DNA of 64,000 nucleotides from Desulfonatronospira thiodismutans ASO3-1 (GTDB lineage Bacteria; Desulfobacterota; Desulfovibrionia; Desulfovibrionales; Desulfonatronovibrionaceae), in the NCBI RefSeq assembly GCF_000174435.1, contig NZ_ACJN02000003.1, forward strand, positions 636,263 through 700,262, read 5' to 3'. Shown here in pieces: positions 63,688-64,000 of this stretch. The notes below the pieces were generated by a model. The model was not told where the DNA came from. It made no database searches and saw only the letters and a program-made list of their open reading frames with translations. The translations under genes and the position numbers were made by a program. Positions within the stretch are counted from its first letter, which is position 1. The number at the start of each line of letters is the position of its first letter.

Positions 63688-63960
63688 TCAGGCATAGGGG
63701 TTATTCTTCAGATCGGTCAGGGTCTCCCTGTATCTTTGCAGTCTGTCCTTTAATTCTTTTTGATCCTGACTGTCTAAGGACTGAAAATAACCAGGGCTGT
63801 TGTACTTTTCCTCAAGTCTTTGGACTTCTTGTTCAAAATAGCTGATATCTTTTCTGTATCTCAGCTTTTTTTTGATATTAAAGTATATCCCGCTTAAGTA
63901 ATAGACAACAAAAAAGGTGATAATCAAAACTATTGAAATATAAAACAGGTAGGTCAGCAT
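63688..63960 (-). CDS. small single-pass membrane protein, unknown function
   Basis: 90 residues. A hydrophobic N-terminal segment (LTYLFYISIVLIITFFVVYY) is followed by a basic stop-transfer part (KKKLRYRKD) and a charged helical region with coiled-coil spacing (YFEQEVQRLEEKYNSPGYFQ, then QDQKELKDRLQRYRETLTDL). The family is not recognised. The pattern of one membrane helix plus a coiled coil resembles small membrane scaffold proteins. The ribosome site is weak (AGAG). The gene stands alone at the right edge, and sequence upstream of 63960 is cut by the window after 40 bp. Confidence 0.6.
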   Translation of the reverse strand: MLTYLFYISIVLIITFFVVYYLSGIYFNIKKKLRYRKDISYFEQEVQRLEEKYNSPGYFQSLDSQDQKELKDRLQRYRETLTDLKNNPYA

Positions 63961-64000
63961 AGAGAACTCTGAACGCGGGCCGTGCTTAGTGATTACGGGT

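Overview
The window (about 55% G+C by eye) looks like chromosome from a sulfate-reducing or sulfur-metabolising Desulfobacterota bacterium, most likely of the Desulfovibrio/Desulfonatrono- group. This is inferred from the gene mix: a membrane-anchored class III tetraheme cytochrome c, selenocysteine insertion genes (selA, selB), hydrogenase maturation genes (hypA, hypB), indolepyruvate:ferredoxin oxidoreductase (iorAB), a MucR/Ros zinc-finger regulator, and many PAS-rich hybrid kinases. No rRNA, tRNA, CRISPR array, phage or transposase gene was recognised.

Layout. 1-1299: the 5' end of a mannose-1-phosphate guanylyltransferase gene and a DUF368 membrane protein. 1570-18848: a minus-strand block of two-component and c-di-GMP genes (HD-GYP regulator, FIST sensor, three large hybrid kinases, a REC-kinase, an EAL-HDOD protein, a GGDEF cyclase). 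19222-19983: a lone plus-strand four-helix-bundle protein with a repeat-encoded tail. 19980-34283: a chemosensory cluster on the minus strand (NtrC-type regulator, soluble MCP-like protein, STAS, CheY, CheA, MCP, CheW, CheR, CheB, REC protein, hybrid kinase). 34443-47285: housekeeping and redox genes (cytochrome c3, UbiD-like decarboxylase, Nudix, FxsA, MATE, rhomboid, selB, M18 aminopeptidase, selA, folC). 47481-55437: a plus-strand run (malic enzyme, hypA, hypB, Mrp ATPase, TPR protein, iorA, iorB, GAF/sigma-54 activator). 55516-63960: minus-strand genes (icd, aroC, PCC-domain protein, Hpt, Rrf2 regulator, M20 peptidase, GNAT, nucleotide-sugar dehydrogenase, mucR, a small membrane protein).

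The most unusual content is in the repeats. Four miniature elements of 140-152 bp (called M1-M4) have terminal inverted repeats and recognisable target-site duplications. They are built in layers: an outer shell that moves, a constant clamp (GGGGACAGGCAC ... GAGCCAGTCCCC), and an exchangeable inner hairpin. The same clamp plus hairpin is found in two unrelated shells. Two long palindromes (P1, P2) bracket the rhomboid gene, and one carries a related hairpin inside its arm. Several short tandem repeat families (8-bp GGGATTYR, 9-bp TCNGACCTG, a composite of TCTGACATC words with a hairpin, and GTATG words) sit at gene junctions. One of them lies in frame inside the receiver domain of a hybrid kinase, where gain or loss of a single 8-bp unit would shift the reading frame.

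Together the signalling genes suggest a cell that couples phosphorelays, c-di-GMP turnover and a chemosensory array. A possible physical link is a MshEN-like tandem motif within CheA. Functions are read from sequence motifs only, and domain boundaries are approximate.
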